From BPIH01 sp042408535 (lineage in GTDB: Bacteria; Chloroflexota; Limnocylindria; Limnocylindrales; CSP1-4): a DNA stretch of 64,000 bases. Below are positions 15,525 through 24,820 of this stretch, in pieces (the stretch's first letter is position 1; the number at the start of each line of letters is the position of its first letter). The translations under genes and the position numbers were made by a program. The stretch lies in the NCBI GenBank assembly GCA_042408535.1, contig JBHORA010000204.1, forward strand, positions 1-64,000. Reading direction: 5' to 3'. The notes beneath the pieces were generated by a model, which had not been told where the DNA came from, made no database searches, and saw only the letters and a program-made list of their open reading frames with translations.

Positions 15525-17600
15525 TCAGCCTTCCTGGTCCTTCTTGTGGGCCTCGATGATCTTCTGGGCGAGATGGGGCGGCACGTCCTCGTAGTGATCG
15601 AAGCGGGCGCTGAAGGTGCCGCGACCGCCGGTCAGGGAGCGGAGCTCGGTGGCGTAGTTGAAGAGCTCGGCCTCGGGGACGTGGGCGGTGATCCGCTGGA
15701 GCCCGTTGCCGACCGGCTCCATCCCCAGGACCCGGCCCCGCCGGCCGCTCAAATCACGGCTGACGTCGCCCATCGAGGCCTCGGGCACGAGGACCTCGAC
15801 GAGCATGATCGGCTCCATGAGGACGGGGTTGCACTGCATGACGCCCTGTTTGAGGGCCATGGAGGCGGCGATCTTGAAGCTCAGCTCGTTCGAGTCGACG
15901 GTGTGGTACTGGCCGTCGTAGAGGGTCGCCTTGAAGTCGACGAGGGGGTAGCCGGCCAGGACGCCCTCGGCGGCCGCCTCGCGGATCCCCTTCTCGACAC
16001 CGGGGAAGAACTGCTTCGGGACGACCCCGCCGACGATCCGCTCGGCGAACTCCACTCCGCCGCCCGGGTTCGGCTCGAGCTCCAGCCAGACGTCGGCGAA
16101 CATCCCGTGGCCGCCGGTCTGCTTCTTGTAGCGGCCGTGGACCTGCGTCCGGCCGCGGATCGTCTCCCGGTAGGCGATCCTCGGCGGCTTGGTGACGATG
16201 GAGACCCCGAACTTCCGCTTCAGCCGCTCGGCGATGACCGCAACGTGGGCCTCGCCCATGGCGACGAGGACCTGCTCGCCGGCCTCGCTCCGTTCGACCC
16301 GGGCGGCGGGCTCTTCCTCGAGCATCCGAGCGATGGCCGAGCTCAGCTTGTCGAGGTCGGCCTTCGTCTGGGGCTCGATGGCGACCCGGAGGGTCGGGAC
16401 GGGGAACGCGAGCGGGGGCAGGCGGAGCGGCCGCTCGCGAGTCGAGAGGGCATCGCCGACCTGGGTCACGGTGAGCTTCGCCACCGCCCCGATCTCACCC
16501 GCCCGGAGCTCGCCGATCGGCTCCTGGTCCTTCCCGTGGAGCGCGAGGAGGGCGCCAACTCGCTCGTCCTCGCCGCGGTCGGCGTTGTGGACGGTCGCCT
16601 GGGAGTGGAGCGTCCCCGAGAGAACCCGCAGGTAGGTGAGCCGGCCGACAAAGGGATCGGCGCTCGTCTTGAAGGCCCGGACGAGGAGGGGTCCGTTCGG
16701 GTCCCGCTCGAGGTGGACCGTTTCCCCGGAGCGGGCGTCGATCGCCGCGACGGGCGGCAGCTCGCTCGGCGCCGGCAGGTAACGGACGATGGCGTCGAGG
16801 AGCCCCCGGATGCCGATGCCCCGGGTCGAGCTGGCGACGAGGACGGGGGCGAGGAGCCGATCCCGGACCCCTCGGTGGAGGCAGCCGTCGAGCTCCTCGT
16901 CGCTGATCTCCTCTCCCTCGAGGTACTTCGTCAGGACGTCGTCGTCGGCCTCGGCGGCCGCTTCCAGGAGCTGGTCGCGGCGTCGCGCCACCTCGCTGGC
17001 GAGCTCGGCCGGGATCGGGATCTCCTCCTCGCTCCCGTCAGCGAGCCGATAGGCCCGCCGGTGGACGAGGTCGACGTAGCCGCTGAAGGACTCGGCCGCC
17101 CCGATGGCCAGCTGGAGGGGGGCGAGCTTCGTCCCGAAGGCGCTCCGGAGGGCGTCGAGGGCCCGATGTGGGTCGGCGTTTTCGCGGTCGGCTTTGTTGA
17201 CGACGAAGAGAGCCGGCATGTCCCGCTCCCGCGCCAGCCGAACCGCAGCCTCGAGCCCGGCCTCGACCCCGCCCGAGGCGTCCATGACGAGGATCGCCGC
17301 GTCGGCCGCGGCGAAGCCCTCGACGACCTCGGCCCCGAAGTCGGCGTAGCCGGGCGTATCAACGAGGCTGATCCGGTGCCCGGCATGCTCGAGGGACGCC
17401 ACGGCGAGGCTGAGCGACTCGTGGCGCTTCTGCTCCTCGGGCTCGAAGTCGAGGCTCGCCGTCCCATCGTCGACACGGCCGAGGCGACCGATCGCCCCGC
17501 CGGCAAAGAGGAGCTGCTCGGCGAGCGTCGTCTTCCCGGCCCCTGCGTGGCCGGCGAGGACGACGCTCCGAAGGTGGGGGATGTCAACGCTCTTCGCCAT
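15525..17600 (-). CDS. EF-G2-like translational GTPase
   Basis: A 691-aa translation-factor GTPase of the elongation factor G type. G-domain motifs: GHAGAGKTTL (G1), DTPGY (G3, where canonical EF-G has DTPGH), NKAD (G4). Domains II-V follow, with YKKQTGGHGMFADVW and the C-terminal PIMLVEVLVPEASMGDV and SGRRGRVLGMEP. DTPGY and the lone position, away from rpsL-rpsG-tuf, point to the EF-G2 paralogue class rather than the main EF-G. Role in the cell is uncertain. Upstream AGAGGA serves as Shine-Dalgarno for the ATG at 17600. Confidence 0.88.
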   Translation of the reverse strand: MAKSVDIPHLRSVVLAGHAGAGKTTLAEQLLFAGGAIGRLGRVDDGTASLDFEPEEQKRHESLSLAVASLEHAGHRISLVDTPGYADFGAEVVEGFAAADAAILVMDASGGVEAGLEAAVRLARERDMPALFVVNKADRENADPHRALDALRSAFGTKLAPLQLAIGAAESFSGYVDLVHRRAYRLADGSEEEIPIPAELASEVARRRDQLLEAAAEADDDVLTKYLEGEEISDEELDGCLHRGVRDRLLAPVLVASSTRGIGIRGLLDAIVRYLPAPSELPPVAAIDARSGETVHLERDPNGPLLVRAFKTSADPFVGRLTYLRVLSGTLHSQATVHNADRGEDERVGALLALHGKDQEPIGELRAGEIGAVAKLTVTQVGDALSTRERPLRLPPLAFPVPTLRVAIEPQTKADLDKLSSAIARMLEEEPAARVERSEAGEQVLVAMGEAHVAVIAERLKRKFGVSIVTKPPRIAYRETIRGRTQVHGRYKKQTGGHGMFADVWLELEPNPGGGVEFAERIVGGVVPKQFFPGVEKGIREAAAEGVLAGYPLVDFKATLYDGQYHTVDSNELSFKIAASMALKQGVMQCNPVLMEPIMLVEVLVPEASMGDVSRDLSGRRGRVLGMEPVGNGLQRITAHVPEAELFNYATELRSLTGGRGTFSARFDHYEDVPPHLAQKIIEAHKKDQEG

Positions 17601-17720
17601 CGGGTCCTCTCGAGCTGCCAGGTCACTGCGCTGTCAGGGTGGGGTGGCTCGGTGGGCGACCGGCCCGCGACCGAGCCGAGCACGGCCGGGGACGGGGCCG
17701 GTCGGCCCATCATAGTCCGC

Positions 17721-17726
17721 TATACT
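17721..17726 (+). promoter_or_regulatory. -10 element TATACT of yebC, probably leaderless
   Basis: A perfect-looking TATACT stands 8 nt before the yebC ATG, so the transcript should start at or just before that codon. No Shine-Dalgarno could fit. Confidence 0.6.
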
Positions 17727-17734
17727 CCGCCGCG

Positions 17735-18487
17735 ATGTCCGGGCACTCGAAATGGTCCCAGATCAAGCGCCAGAAGAGCGCCAACGACGCGAAACGGGGC
17801 GCCCTCTTCACGAAGGTCGCCCGTGAGATCACCGTCGCTGCTCGGCAGGGCGGCGGCGATCCTGAGGCGAATTACCGGCTCCGCCTGGCGATCGAGAAGG
17901 CCCGCTCGATCAACATGCCCCAGGAGAACATCCGCCGGGCCATCGAGCGGGCCGTTGGCGGCGGTGAGGCCGAGCAGTACGAGGAGATCGTCTACGAAGG
18001 CTACGGCCCCGGCGGGGTCGCCATCCTCGTCGAGGCGGCGACGGACAACCGGAACCGGACCGCGGCCGACGTCCGCTCGGTCTTCTCGAAGCACGGTGGG
18101 CAGCTCGCCGGAGCGGGCGCCGTCGCTTGGCAGTTCGAGCCGCGCGGGATCATCACGATCCCGAGAGACGGGCGGGACGCCGAGGAGATCGCCCTCGCCG
18201 CCATCGATGCCGGCGCCGAGGACGTCGACACCGACGACCCCGAGCGGGTCGAGGTCTACACGACGCCCGGCGACCTCGAAACCGTCCGCCGCGCCCTCGA
18301 AGCGGCCGGGCTGCCGATCGAGTCGGCCGAGACGGCGATGGTCGCCCGCCAGACGATCAGCCTCGACCCCGACCGGGCCCGAGCGGCGCTCCGGCTCGTC
18401 GACGCCCTCGAAGAGCTGGACGACGTCCAGCGGGTGACGGCGAACTTCGACATTCCGGAGGACGTCTTCGCCGAGGTTGCCGGGTGA
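17735..18487 (+). CDS. yebC: YebC/PmpR family protein
   Basis: A 250-aa YebC-family protein starting with the diagnostic MSGHSKWSQIKRQKSANDAKR. It also has NMPQENIRRAIERA, EEIVYEGYGPGGVAI and KHGGQL. Members have been described as transcription regulators and, more recently, as factors that relieve ribosome stalling at proline stretches. ATG placed by homology and by the -10 element immediately upstream. Its stop overlaps the ruvC GTG (GTGA), a common yebC-ruvC linkage. Confidence 0.96.
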   Translation: MSGHSKWSQIKRQKSANDAKRGALFTKVAREITVAARQGGGDPEANYRLRLAIEKARSINMPQENIRRAIERAVGGGEAEQYEEIVYEGYGPGGVAILVEAATDNRNRTAADVRSVFSKHGGQLAGAGAVAWQFEPRGIITIPRDGRDAEEIALAAIDAGAEDVDTDDPERVEVYTTPGDLETVRRALEAAGLPIESAETAMVARQTISLDPDRARAALRLVDALEELDDVQRVTANFDIPEDVFAEVAG

Positions 18488-19089
18488 TCATCCTCGGGAT
18501 CGATCCCGGCACGGCCGCCCTCGGCTACGGGGTCGTCGAGCGGAACGCCGGCCTGCGAGCCCTCGACCACGGCTGCCACACGACCGAGGCCGAGGTCCCC
18601 CTCCCGGCCCGCCTCTACGCCCTCCACGCTGCCGTCCTCGAGCTCATCGACCTCTACGCGCCCGAGCTCATCGCCGTCGAGCGGGTCTTCTTCTCCCGCA
18701 ATGTCCAGACCGCCTTCGCCGTCGGCCAGGCCCGGGGCGTCGTCCTCCTCGCTGCTGCCGAGCGGCACCTGCCCGTCGTCGAGGCCACCCCGTCGGCGGT
18801 GAAGATCGCCGTCGCCGGGACCGGGTCGGCTGACAAGGAGCAGGTGGCCCGGATGGTCGCCCGCATCCTCGACCTCGCCGAGGCGCCAACCCCCGACGAT
18901 GCCGCGGATGCCCTCGCCGTTGCCATCTGGGCTGCCCACACCTGGCCGGCGGGCGCTGCCGACGGCGGGGGGCGCCTCGACTTGGCGGCGGCCGTCCCGG
19001 CTCGCCGGGGTCGCTCTCCCTTCGAGGCCGCGGTGGCGGCTGCCCTTCGCCACGAGGAGGGCCGGGACCCGAATCGCCAGGTCCGATGA
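18484..19089 (+). CDS. ruvC: Holliday junction resolvase RuvC
   Basis: Endonuclease that cuts Holliday junctions with RuvAB (201 aa). Acidic catalytic residues appear in ILGIDPGTAALGYGVV, LIAVERVFFSRNVQTAFAVG and the C-terminal PDDAADALAVAI. The lysine-rich TPSAVKIAVAGTGSADKEQV segment is typical. GTG start overlaps the yebC stop. The stop overlaps the ruvA ATG. The C-terminal ~40 residues are an Arg/Ala-rich extension. Confidence 0.95.
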   Translation: MIILGIDPGTAALGYGVVERNAGLRALDHGCHTTEAEVPLPARLYALHAAVLELIDLYAPELIAVERVFFSRNVQTAFAVGQARGVVLLAAAERHLPVVEATPSAVKIAVAGTGSADKEQVARMVARILDLAEAPTPDDAADALAVAIWAAHTWPAGAADGGGRLDLAAAVPARRGRSPFEAAVAAALRHEEGRDPNRQVR

Positions 19090-19673
19090 TCGCCTCCCTC
19101 GAGGGGCTCGTCGGCTCCGTCGCCACCGACGCCCTCGTCCTCGAGGTCGGTGGCGTCGGCTATCGGGTCTTCGCCCCGCCCGGCGTCCTCGCTGCCGTCG
19201 CGCCGGGCGAGCGGCTAAAGCTCCATACCTATCACCTCGTGCGGGACGACCAACAGGCCCTCTATGGCTTCCGGACGACCGAGGAGCTCGGCTTCTTCAC
19301 CCTCCTCTTGACGGTCACCGGGGTCGGCCCGAAGGTCGCCCTTGCCGTCGTCGGGTCCCGACCGCCGGCCGACCTCCAGCTCGCCATCCTTCAGGACGAC
19401 CTCGCCGTCCTGACGGCGGTTCCGGGCGTCGGCCGCCGCCTCGCCGAGCGGATCATCTTCGAGCTCCGGGAGAAGGTGGCCGCTGCCGGGACGGCCGTGG
19501 GCGCCGGTGGGCCGGGTGGCGGCGAGTCCGAGGTCGTCGCTGCCCTCCTCGCCCTCGGCTACTCGCAGGCCGAGGCTCGGCAGGCAGCCCGGGCCGCCCT
19601 CGCTGATCCGGAGGCCGGGACGACCCTCGAAGAGCGGGTGAAGGCTGCCCTCCGAAGCTTGGCGCGCGGTTGA
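19086..19673 (+). CDS. ruvA: Holliday junction DNA helicase subunit RuvA
   Basis: Junction-binding subunit (195 aa) that loads RuvB. The OB fold runs from MIASLEGLVGSV to YGFRTTEELGFF. Two helix-hairpin-helix motifs follow (TVTGVGPKVALAVV and TAVPGVGRRLAERI), then a flexible Gly/Ala linker and domain III (EVVAALLALGYSQAEARQAA). The ATG overlaps the ruvC stop. ruvB is not next: two genes on the other strand intervene. Confidence 0.95.
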   Translation: MIASLEGLVGSVATDALVLEVGGVGYRVFAPPGVLAAVAPGERLKLHTYHLVRDDQQALYGFRTTEELGFFTLLLTVTGVGPKVALAVVGSRPPADLQLAILQDDLAVLTAVPGVGRRLAERIIFELREKVAAAGTAVGAGGPGGGESEVVAALLALGYSQAEARQAARAALADPEAGTTLEERVKAALRSLARG

Positions 19674-19719
19674 GCGGCCGCGACGAAGGTCGGCCCGCAA
19701 GACCAGCGGTTCGGGCGGT

Positions 19720-19734
19720 CGGCGACCGTCGCCG
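19720..19734. terminator. Hairpin between convergent ruvA and rppH-like genes
   Basis: CGGCGAC (19720-19726) pairs perfectly with GTCGCCG (19728-19734), effectively a 5-bp stem with a 5-nt loop. It lies in the 136-nt convergent gap. Confidence 0.3.
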
Positions 19735-19809
19735 GGTCGGGCGTCGAGTCGCCGTTCGGAGCATCGGGCCGCAAGCCGACCCGTCTGGGTTGGCCGACGT
19801 CCGTCGACG

Positions 19810-20295
19810 TCAGTCGACCGGGGCCGTGAAGCGAGCGAACTCCTCGGCGACCCGCTCATAGACGGGTCGCTTGAAGGGCACGACGAGCCCGGGCACTTCG
19901 GCCAGGGGAACCCAGCGCCAGGCGTCGAACTCGGGGTGCTCGCCGCCGAGATCGATCTCGTCGTCGGCGCCCAGGAAGCGCAGGGCGAGCCACTTCTGGC
20001 GCTGACCGCGGTAGCGAGCCGACCAGCGAGGCGGATGGGGCAGGTCCGGCGGCAGCTCGTAGGTCAGCCAATCGTCGATCTCGCCGAGATAGCCGACGCT
20101 CTGGATGCCGGTCTCTTCCGCCAGCTCTCGAAGACCCGCTGCGAGGGGCGTCTCGCCGTCGTCGATCCCGCCCTGGGGCATCTGCCAGCCCGGGCCGTCG
20201 TTCCGAGCCCGGCGGCCGATCCAGACGAGCCCGTCGCGGTTGAAGACGCAGAGCCCGACGGAGGGTCGGTAGGGACGCTCGTCCCGCCCGCTCAC
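19810..20295 (-). CDS. RppH-like Nudix RNA pyrophosphohydrolase
   Basis: Nudix hydrolase resembling RppH, which converts 5'-triphosphate RNA ends to monophosphate and so opens transcripts to RNase decay. Conserved parts: YRPSVGLCVFNRDGLVWIGRR, the Nudix box GGIDDGETPLAAGLRELAEE followed by TG, and PPRWSARYRGQRQKWLALRF. I give the shortest start, GTG at 20295 (161 aa). In-frame GTGs at 20319, 20343, 20367 and 20391 would add 8, 16, 24 or 32 residues of SGSGRSPV repeats, because the 5' end lies in a 24-bp tandem repeat. The longest start overlaps the Rrf2 stop (GTGA). Confidence 0.85.
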   Translation of the reverse strand: MSGRDERPYRPSVGLCVFNRDGLVWIGRRARNDGPGWQMPQGGIDDGETPLAAGLRELAEETGIQSVGYLGEIDDWLTYELPPDLPHPPRWSARYRGQRQKWLALRFLGADDEIDLGGEHPEFDAWRWVPLAEVPGLVVPFKRPVYERVAEEFARFTAPVD

Positions 20296-20393
20296 GGGTG
20301 ACCTCCCCGAACCGCTCACGGGTGACCTCCCCGAACCGCTCACGGGTGACCTCCCCGAACCGCTCACGGGTGACCTCCCCGAACCGCTCACGG
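20290..20393. repeat. 24-bp perfect tandem repeat reiterating an RBS and start codon
   Basis: Four identical 24-bp units start at 20290, 20314, 20338 and 20362, plus 8 bases of a fifth. Read on the minus strand each unit holds GGGGAGG, six to seven bases, then GTG, all in the rppH frame. Each unit encodes SGSGRSPV. Confidence 0.95.
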
Positions 20394-20864
20394 TCGGAGG
20401 CCGGCGAGGGCGTCGGCGTGGAGACCCCGCGGATCGATCGAGGCGCGACCCTGGCGCGCGGCGAGATCGGCGAGGGTCTCCCGATCGAGGATGGCGAGCA
20501 TGGCGTCGCGGACGTCGATCATGACGTCCCGGAGGGCGCAGGTCGCTTCGTCGGGACAGGAACAGGGCTCGTAGTAGCGGAGGGAGACACAGGACAGGGG
20601 AGCGAGGGCGCCGTCGAGGAGACGAATGACTCGCCCGATCGAAACGCCCCGCGGATCGGCGGCGAGGCTGTAGCCGCCGTGGGTGCCGAGGCTCGTCCGG
20701 ACGAGTCCGGCGTGCTTGAGGACGGCGAGGATCTGCTCGAGGAACTTCGGTGGCAGATTGTTCCGCTCGGCGAGGACGGCGAGCGGAATGGGGCCCTCCG
20801 AGGCGTGCCGAACGAGGTCAATGAGCGCCCGCAGACCGTACTGCGAGCGTGTCGAGAGCCGCAT
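20388..20864 (-). CDS. Rrf2-family transcriptional regulator with putative Fe-S cysteines
   Basis: A 158-aa winged-helix regulator: MRLSTRSQYGLRALIDL, then NNLPPKFLEQILAVLKHAGL and SLGTHGGYSLA. Four cysteines in LSCVSLRYYEPCSCP and ATCALRDV could hold an iron-sulfur cluster, as in IscR/NsrR relatives, though the spacing is not that of IscR. I chose the ATG at 20864 by homology; an ATG at 20888 is 8 codons upstream. No isc/suf genes are nearby, so the regulated process is unknown. It is divergent from ruvB and overlaps the start of the rppH-like gene. Confidence 0.88.
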   Translation of the reverse strand: MRLSTRSQYGLRALIDLVRHASEGPIPLAVLAERNNLPPKFLEQILAVLKHAGLVRTSLGTHGGYSLAADPRGVSIGRVIRLLDGALAPLSCVSLRYYEPCSCPDEATCALRDVMIDVRDAMLAILDRETLADLAARQGRASIDPRGLHADALAGLRP

Positions 20865-20921
20865 GTCGGAAATGATGCCAGAAGTCATCGTCGGCGACTC
20901 GGAGGCGGGGTGCCCGGAATG

Positions 20922-20939
20922 TTCGAACATGCGTACGAA
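20922..20939. promoter_or_regulatory. Putative LexA (SOS) box upstream of ruvB
   Basis: TTCGAACATGCGTACGAA contains TCGAAC-N4-GTACGA, one mismatch from the Gram-positive/actinobacterial SOS consensus TCGAAC-N4-GTTCGA. It sits where the -35 of the ruvB promoter would be and is shared with the divergent Rrf2 gene. Confidence 0.5.
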
Positions 20940-20956
20940 ACCTGAGTCGGACATGG

Positions 20957-20962
20957 TAGACT
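20957..20962 (+). promoter_or_regulatory. -10 element TAGACT of ruvB, probably leaderless
   Basis: TAGACT ends 7 nt before the ruvB GTG, so the message should begin at or next to the start codon. Confidence 0.55.
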
Positions 20963-20969
20963 GGCGGGC

Positions 20970-22052
20970 GTGACCGACGACCCGCTCCGTGTCCTCGCCG
21001 CCGACCTCCTCGACGACGCCGACCGGACCATCGAGGCGACCCTCCGACCGCGGTCCCTCGAGGAATACGTCGGCCAGCGTGAGGTGAAGGCGAACCTCGC
21101 CGTTCTCCTCGAAGCAGCCCGGGGGAGGGGAGAGGCCGCCGATCACATCCTCCTCTACGGGCCGCCCGGTCTCGGCAAGACGACCCTGGCGACGATCATC
21201 GCCCGCGAGCTCGGGGTGAACATCCGCACCACCTCCGGCCCCGCCGTCGAGCGGCCGGGAGATCTGGCGGCCATCCTGACGGCGCTCGACGAGCGGGACG
21301 TCCTCTTCATCGACGAGATCCACCGGCTCGGCAAGGCTGTCGAGGAGATCCTCTATCCGGCCATGGAGGACTACGCCCTCGACGTCATGATTGGCAAGGG
21401 TCCATCGGCGCGGTCGCTCCGGCTCAGCCTGAAGCCCTTCACCATCGTCGGGGCGACGACCCGGGCCGGGCGCCTGAGCAGCCCCTTGCGGGATCGGTTC
21501 GGCGCCACCTTCCGACTCGACTTCTACGCCCTCGACGAGCTGACGGCGATCGTCCTCCGCTCGGCCCGGATTCTCGACGTCCCCATCGACGAGGAGGCCG
21601 CCCGGGCGATCGCCCGCCGAGGCCGCGGGACACCCCGGGTCGTGAACCGCCTCCTGAAGCGGGTCCGGGATCACGCCCAGGTCCACGGCTCGGGCCGGAT
21701 CGACGAGGCGGCCGTCGAGGCGGCGATGGCGAGCCTCGAGATCGACGAGGCGGGGCTCGACGGGACCGATCGCCGCCTCCTCGCCGCCATCATCCAGAAG
21801 TTCGCCTCGGGGCCGGTTGGGGTCGCCGCCCTGGCTGCGACGCTCGCCGAGGAGGTGGAGACGATCGAGGACGTCTACGAGCCGTATCTCCTCCGCCTCG
21901 GCTTCCTCGACCGGACACCCCAGGGCAGGATCGCCACCGAGGCGGCTCGTGCCCACCTGGCCCGTCTCGGCTACGAGGTCCCCCCGCCCCGGCGGGCCGA
22001 AGCGGAGACCCCCTCCCTCTGGGACGGCGCGGCCGGCCCGAGCGCCTTCTGA
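20970..22052 (+). CDS. ruvB: Holliday junction DNA helicase motor RuvB
   Basis: AAA+ hexameric motor for branch migration (360 aa). RPRSLEEYVGQREVK, Walker A YGPPGLGKTTLA, Walker B LFIDEIHRLGKAVEE, sensor I VGATTRAGRLSSPLRDRF and the winged-helix C-terminus (LGFLDRTPQGR) are all canonical. GTG start set by the -10 element 7 nt upstream and by homology. It is separated from ruvCA by two opposite-strand genes and has its own promoter with a likely SOS box. DUF2905 and tgt follow. Confidence 0.97.
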   Translation: MTDDPLRVLAADLLDDADRTIEATLRPRSLEEYVGQREVKANLAVLLEAARGRGEAADHILLYGPPGLGKTTLATIIARELGVNIRTTSGPAVERPGDLAAILTALDERDVLFIDEIHRLGKAVEEILYPAMEDYALDVMIGKGPSARSLRLSLKPFTIVGATTRAGRLSSPLRDRFGATFRLDFYALDELTAIVLRSARILDVPIDEEAARAIARRGRGTPRVVNRLLKRVRDHAQVHGSGRIDEAAVEAAMASLEIDEAGLDGTDRRLLAAIIQKFASGPVGVAALAATLAEEVETIEDVYEPYLLRLGFLDRTPQGRIATEAARAHLARLGYEVPPPRRAEAETPSLWDGAAGPSAF

Positions 22053-22067
22053 CCGAACGAGGGCCCC

Positions 22068-22295
22068 ATGCCCGACCTCGCCCCGATCGGCCGGACGCTC
22101 ATCGTCCTGGGGATCGTCCTCGTCGTCCTCGGGGCCATCCTCGTCGTGGCTCCCCGGATCCCCTTCGTCGGCCGGCTGCCCGGCGACATCCGGATCGAGC
22201 GCGACGGGCTCGTCATCTACATCCCCTTGGCGACGATGCTCCTCGTCTCGATCGTCCTCTCCGTTCTGGCATGGCTCGTCGATCGGCTCCGGTGA
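22068..22295 (+). CDS. DUF2905 family membrane protein
   Basis: A 75-aa protein with two hydrophobic helices (~8-28 and ~51-71) around the conserved GRLPGDIRIERDGLVIYIPL loop that defines DUF2905. Function unknown. The family often sits between ruvB and queA/tgt, as here. Starts 16 nt after the ruvB stop. Confidence 0.9.
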   Translation: MPDLAPIGRTLIVLGIVLVVLGAILVVAPRIPFVGRLPGDIRIERDGLVIYIPLATMLLVSIVLSVLAWLVDRLR

Positions 22296-22305
22296 GGTCG
22301 GCCCG

Positions 22306-23469
22306 ATGAGCGGCGCCGCCCGCTTCGAGGTCGTCGTCCCTCCGCCGACGGATCGCTCCACCCGGGCCCGCCTCGGACGCCTCGAGCTGCCCCACGGCGT
22401 CGTCGAGACGCCCCAGTTCATGCCCGTCGGGACGAACGCGACGGTGAAAGCCCTCGACCCGGACGATCTGCGCGCCGCCGGGGCGACGATCATCCTCGCC
22501 AACACGTACCACCTCTCCGAGCGGCCTGGCCACGAGCGGATTGCTCGTCTCGGGGGCCTCCACCGCTTCATGGGCTGGGACCGGCCGATCCTCACCGACT
22601 CCGGCGGCTTCCAGGTCGTCTCCCTCGGCGACCTCCGGATCGTCGACGACGACGGGGTCACCTTCCGGAGCCACCTCGACGGCTCCCTCCGGCGCTTCAC
22701 CCCCGAGGTCGCCATCGAGGTCCAGGAAGCCCTCGGGGCCGACGTCGCCGTCGCCTTCGATCAGCCCGTTCCGCCGGCGGCATCCGACCGGGCGACGGTC
22801 GCCGCAGCGACCGAGCGAACGCACCGCTGGGCCGAGCGTTGCCTCGCCGCGCACCGGCGATCCGACCAGGCCCTCTTCGGGATCATCCAGGGCGGCCTGG
22901 AGCCCGATCTCCGCGCTGCCTCGACCCGCTTCATCGCCGGTCTCCCCTTCGACGGCCTCTGCATCGGCGGTCTCGCCGGCGACGAGACGCCAACCGAACG
23001 GGCGGCGGCGATCGACGTCGTCGTCGAAACCCTCGCCGGCGATCGGCGACCGCGCTACCTCATGGGTCTCGGTTCGCCAGCCGACCTCCTCGAGGCCGTC
23101 GACCGCGGGATCGACCTCTTCGACTCGGTCCTGCCCGCCCGGGTCGCCCGCAACGGCCAGCTCTGGATCCCGGGCGGAAAGCTCAACCTCCGGAACGCTC
23201 GCTTCCTCGACGACCCAGCCCCCGTCCAGGAGGACTGCCCCTGCATCCTCTGTCGGACCTTCTCGCGGGCCTACCTCGCCCATCTCTTCCGGGCCAAGGA
23301 GCTCCTCGCCTACCGCCTCGCAACTTGCCACAACCTCACCTTCACCCTAGACTTCATGGCCAGGATCCGGGCTGCGCTGCGGGCCGGCACGTTCGCCGTC
23401 AGCCTCTCGGACTTGCGGCTACGGGCTGCTCGAACGACGGTCGGCGAAGCCGCGGTGAAGTCGGCGTGA
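22306..23469 (+). CDS. tgt: tRNA-guanine transglycosylase
   Basis: Exchanges guanine-34 for preQ1 in queuosine tRNAs (387 aa). Substrate/catalytic segments: TPQFMPVGTNATVKAL, ILANTYHLSERPG, LTDSGGFQV, GIIQGG, GGLAGDE and FDSVLPARVARNG (usually CVLPTRLGRNG). The zinc site CPCILC...H is present near the C-terminus. Start ATG 10 nt after the DUF2905 stop, with GAGGT in between. No queA or queuosine synthesis genes are in view. Confidence 0.95.
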   Translation: MSGAARFEVVVPPPTDRSTRARLGRLELPHGVVETPQFMPVGTNATVKALDPDDLRAAGATIILANTYHLSERPGHERIARLGGLHRFMGWDRPILTDSGGFQVVSLGDLRIVDDDGVTFRSHLDGSLRRFTPEVAIEVQEALGADVAVAFDQPVPPAASDRATVAAATERTHRWAERCLAAHRRSDQALFGIIQGGLEPDLRAASTRFIAGLPFDGLCIGGLAGDETPTERAAAIDVVVETLAGDRRPRYLMGLGSPADLLEAVDRGIDLFDSVLPARVARNGQLWIPGGKLNLRNARFLDDPAPVQEDCPCILCRTFSRAYLAHLFRAKELLAYRLATCHNLTFTLDFMARIRAALRAGTFAVSLSDLRLRAARTTVGEAAVKSA

Positions 23470-23481
23470 AGGGCCCCTCGA

Positions 23482-23487
23482 TATCCT
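23482..23487 (+). promoter_or_regulatory. -10 element TATCCT ahead of the 55-aa gene and recA
   Basis: TATCCT lies 12 nt past the tgt stop and would start a transcript around 23494, giving a short leader with GGAGG for the small ORF at 23512. It may drive recA as well. Confidence 0.45.
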
Positions 23488-23511
23488 GGAATTCGATGCG
23501 GAGGCGATCGC

Positions 23512-23679
23512 ATGGGTTCTCGAGACCGTCCGCACCGCGAGCCGAAAAAGAAGCCGAAGGACAAGGCCACGCAGCCGAAGCTCGAGCCGCTCTCGGAGCT
23601 GCCGATGCAGGTCGAGGTCATCCGCCGACCGCGGAAGCCTCGAGTCGAGATCGAGCCGGAAAGGGAGACCGAGGGCTGA
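23512..23679 (+). CDS. Small charged protein (55 aa) upstream of recA
   Basis: Starts MGSRDRPHREPKKKPKDKAT, ends ERETEG. It is Lys/Arg/Pro-rich at the N-terminus, with VEVIRRPRKPRVEIEPE later, and has no membrane segment. GGAGG (23500-23504) stands seven bases before the ATG and a TATCCT promoter lies just upstream. It looks like a conserved small basic protein, but I do not know a function. A competing frame (ATG 23496) has no ribosome site and reads as Arg/Ala-rich noise. Confidence 0.6.
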   Translation: MGSRDRPHREPKKKPKDKATQPKLEPLSELPMQVEVIRRPRKPRVEIEPERETEG

Positions 23680-23748
23680 GCCGGCCGGGCGGGCGCCCGG
23701 AGCGCTCGCTCCGTCGACCGTGGCCGTGAGCGACAGGAGCGAGCGACG

Positions 23749-24819
<1,071 letters not shown>

Positions 24820-24820
24820 G

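Noticed and set aside
14541..18437. Plus-strand open frame of about 1300 codons across hisA and the EF-G2 gene
   Set aside because: It runs through hisA in another frame and antisense to the EF-G2 gene; Arg/Pro-rich then Asp/Glu-rich noise.
20290..20393. Possible CRISPR array
   Set aside because: The 24-bp units are contiguous with no spacers and are coding; no cas genes nearby.
23680..23748. SOS box upstream of recA
   Set aside because: No GAAC...GTTC-type dyad in the gap or just before the 55-aa ORF; a weak half-site in the tgt 3' end lacks its partner.
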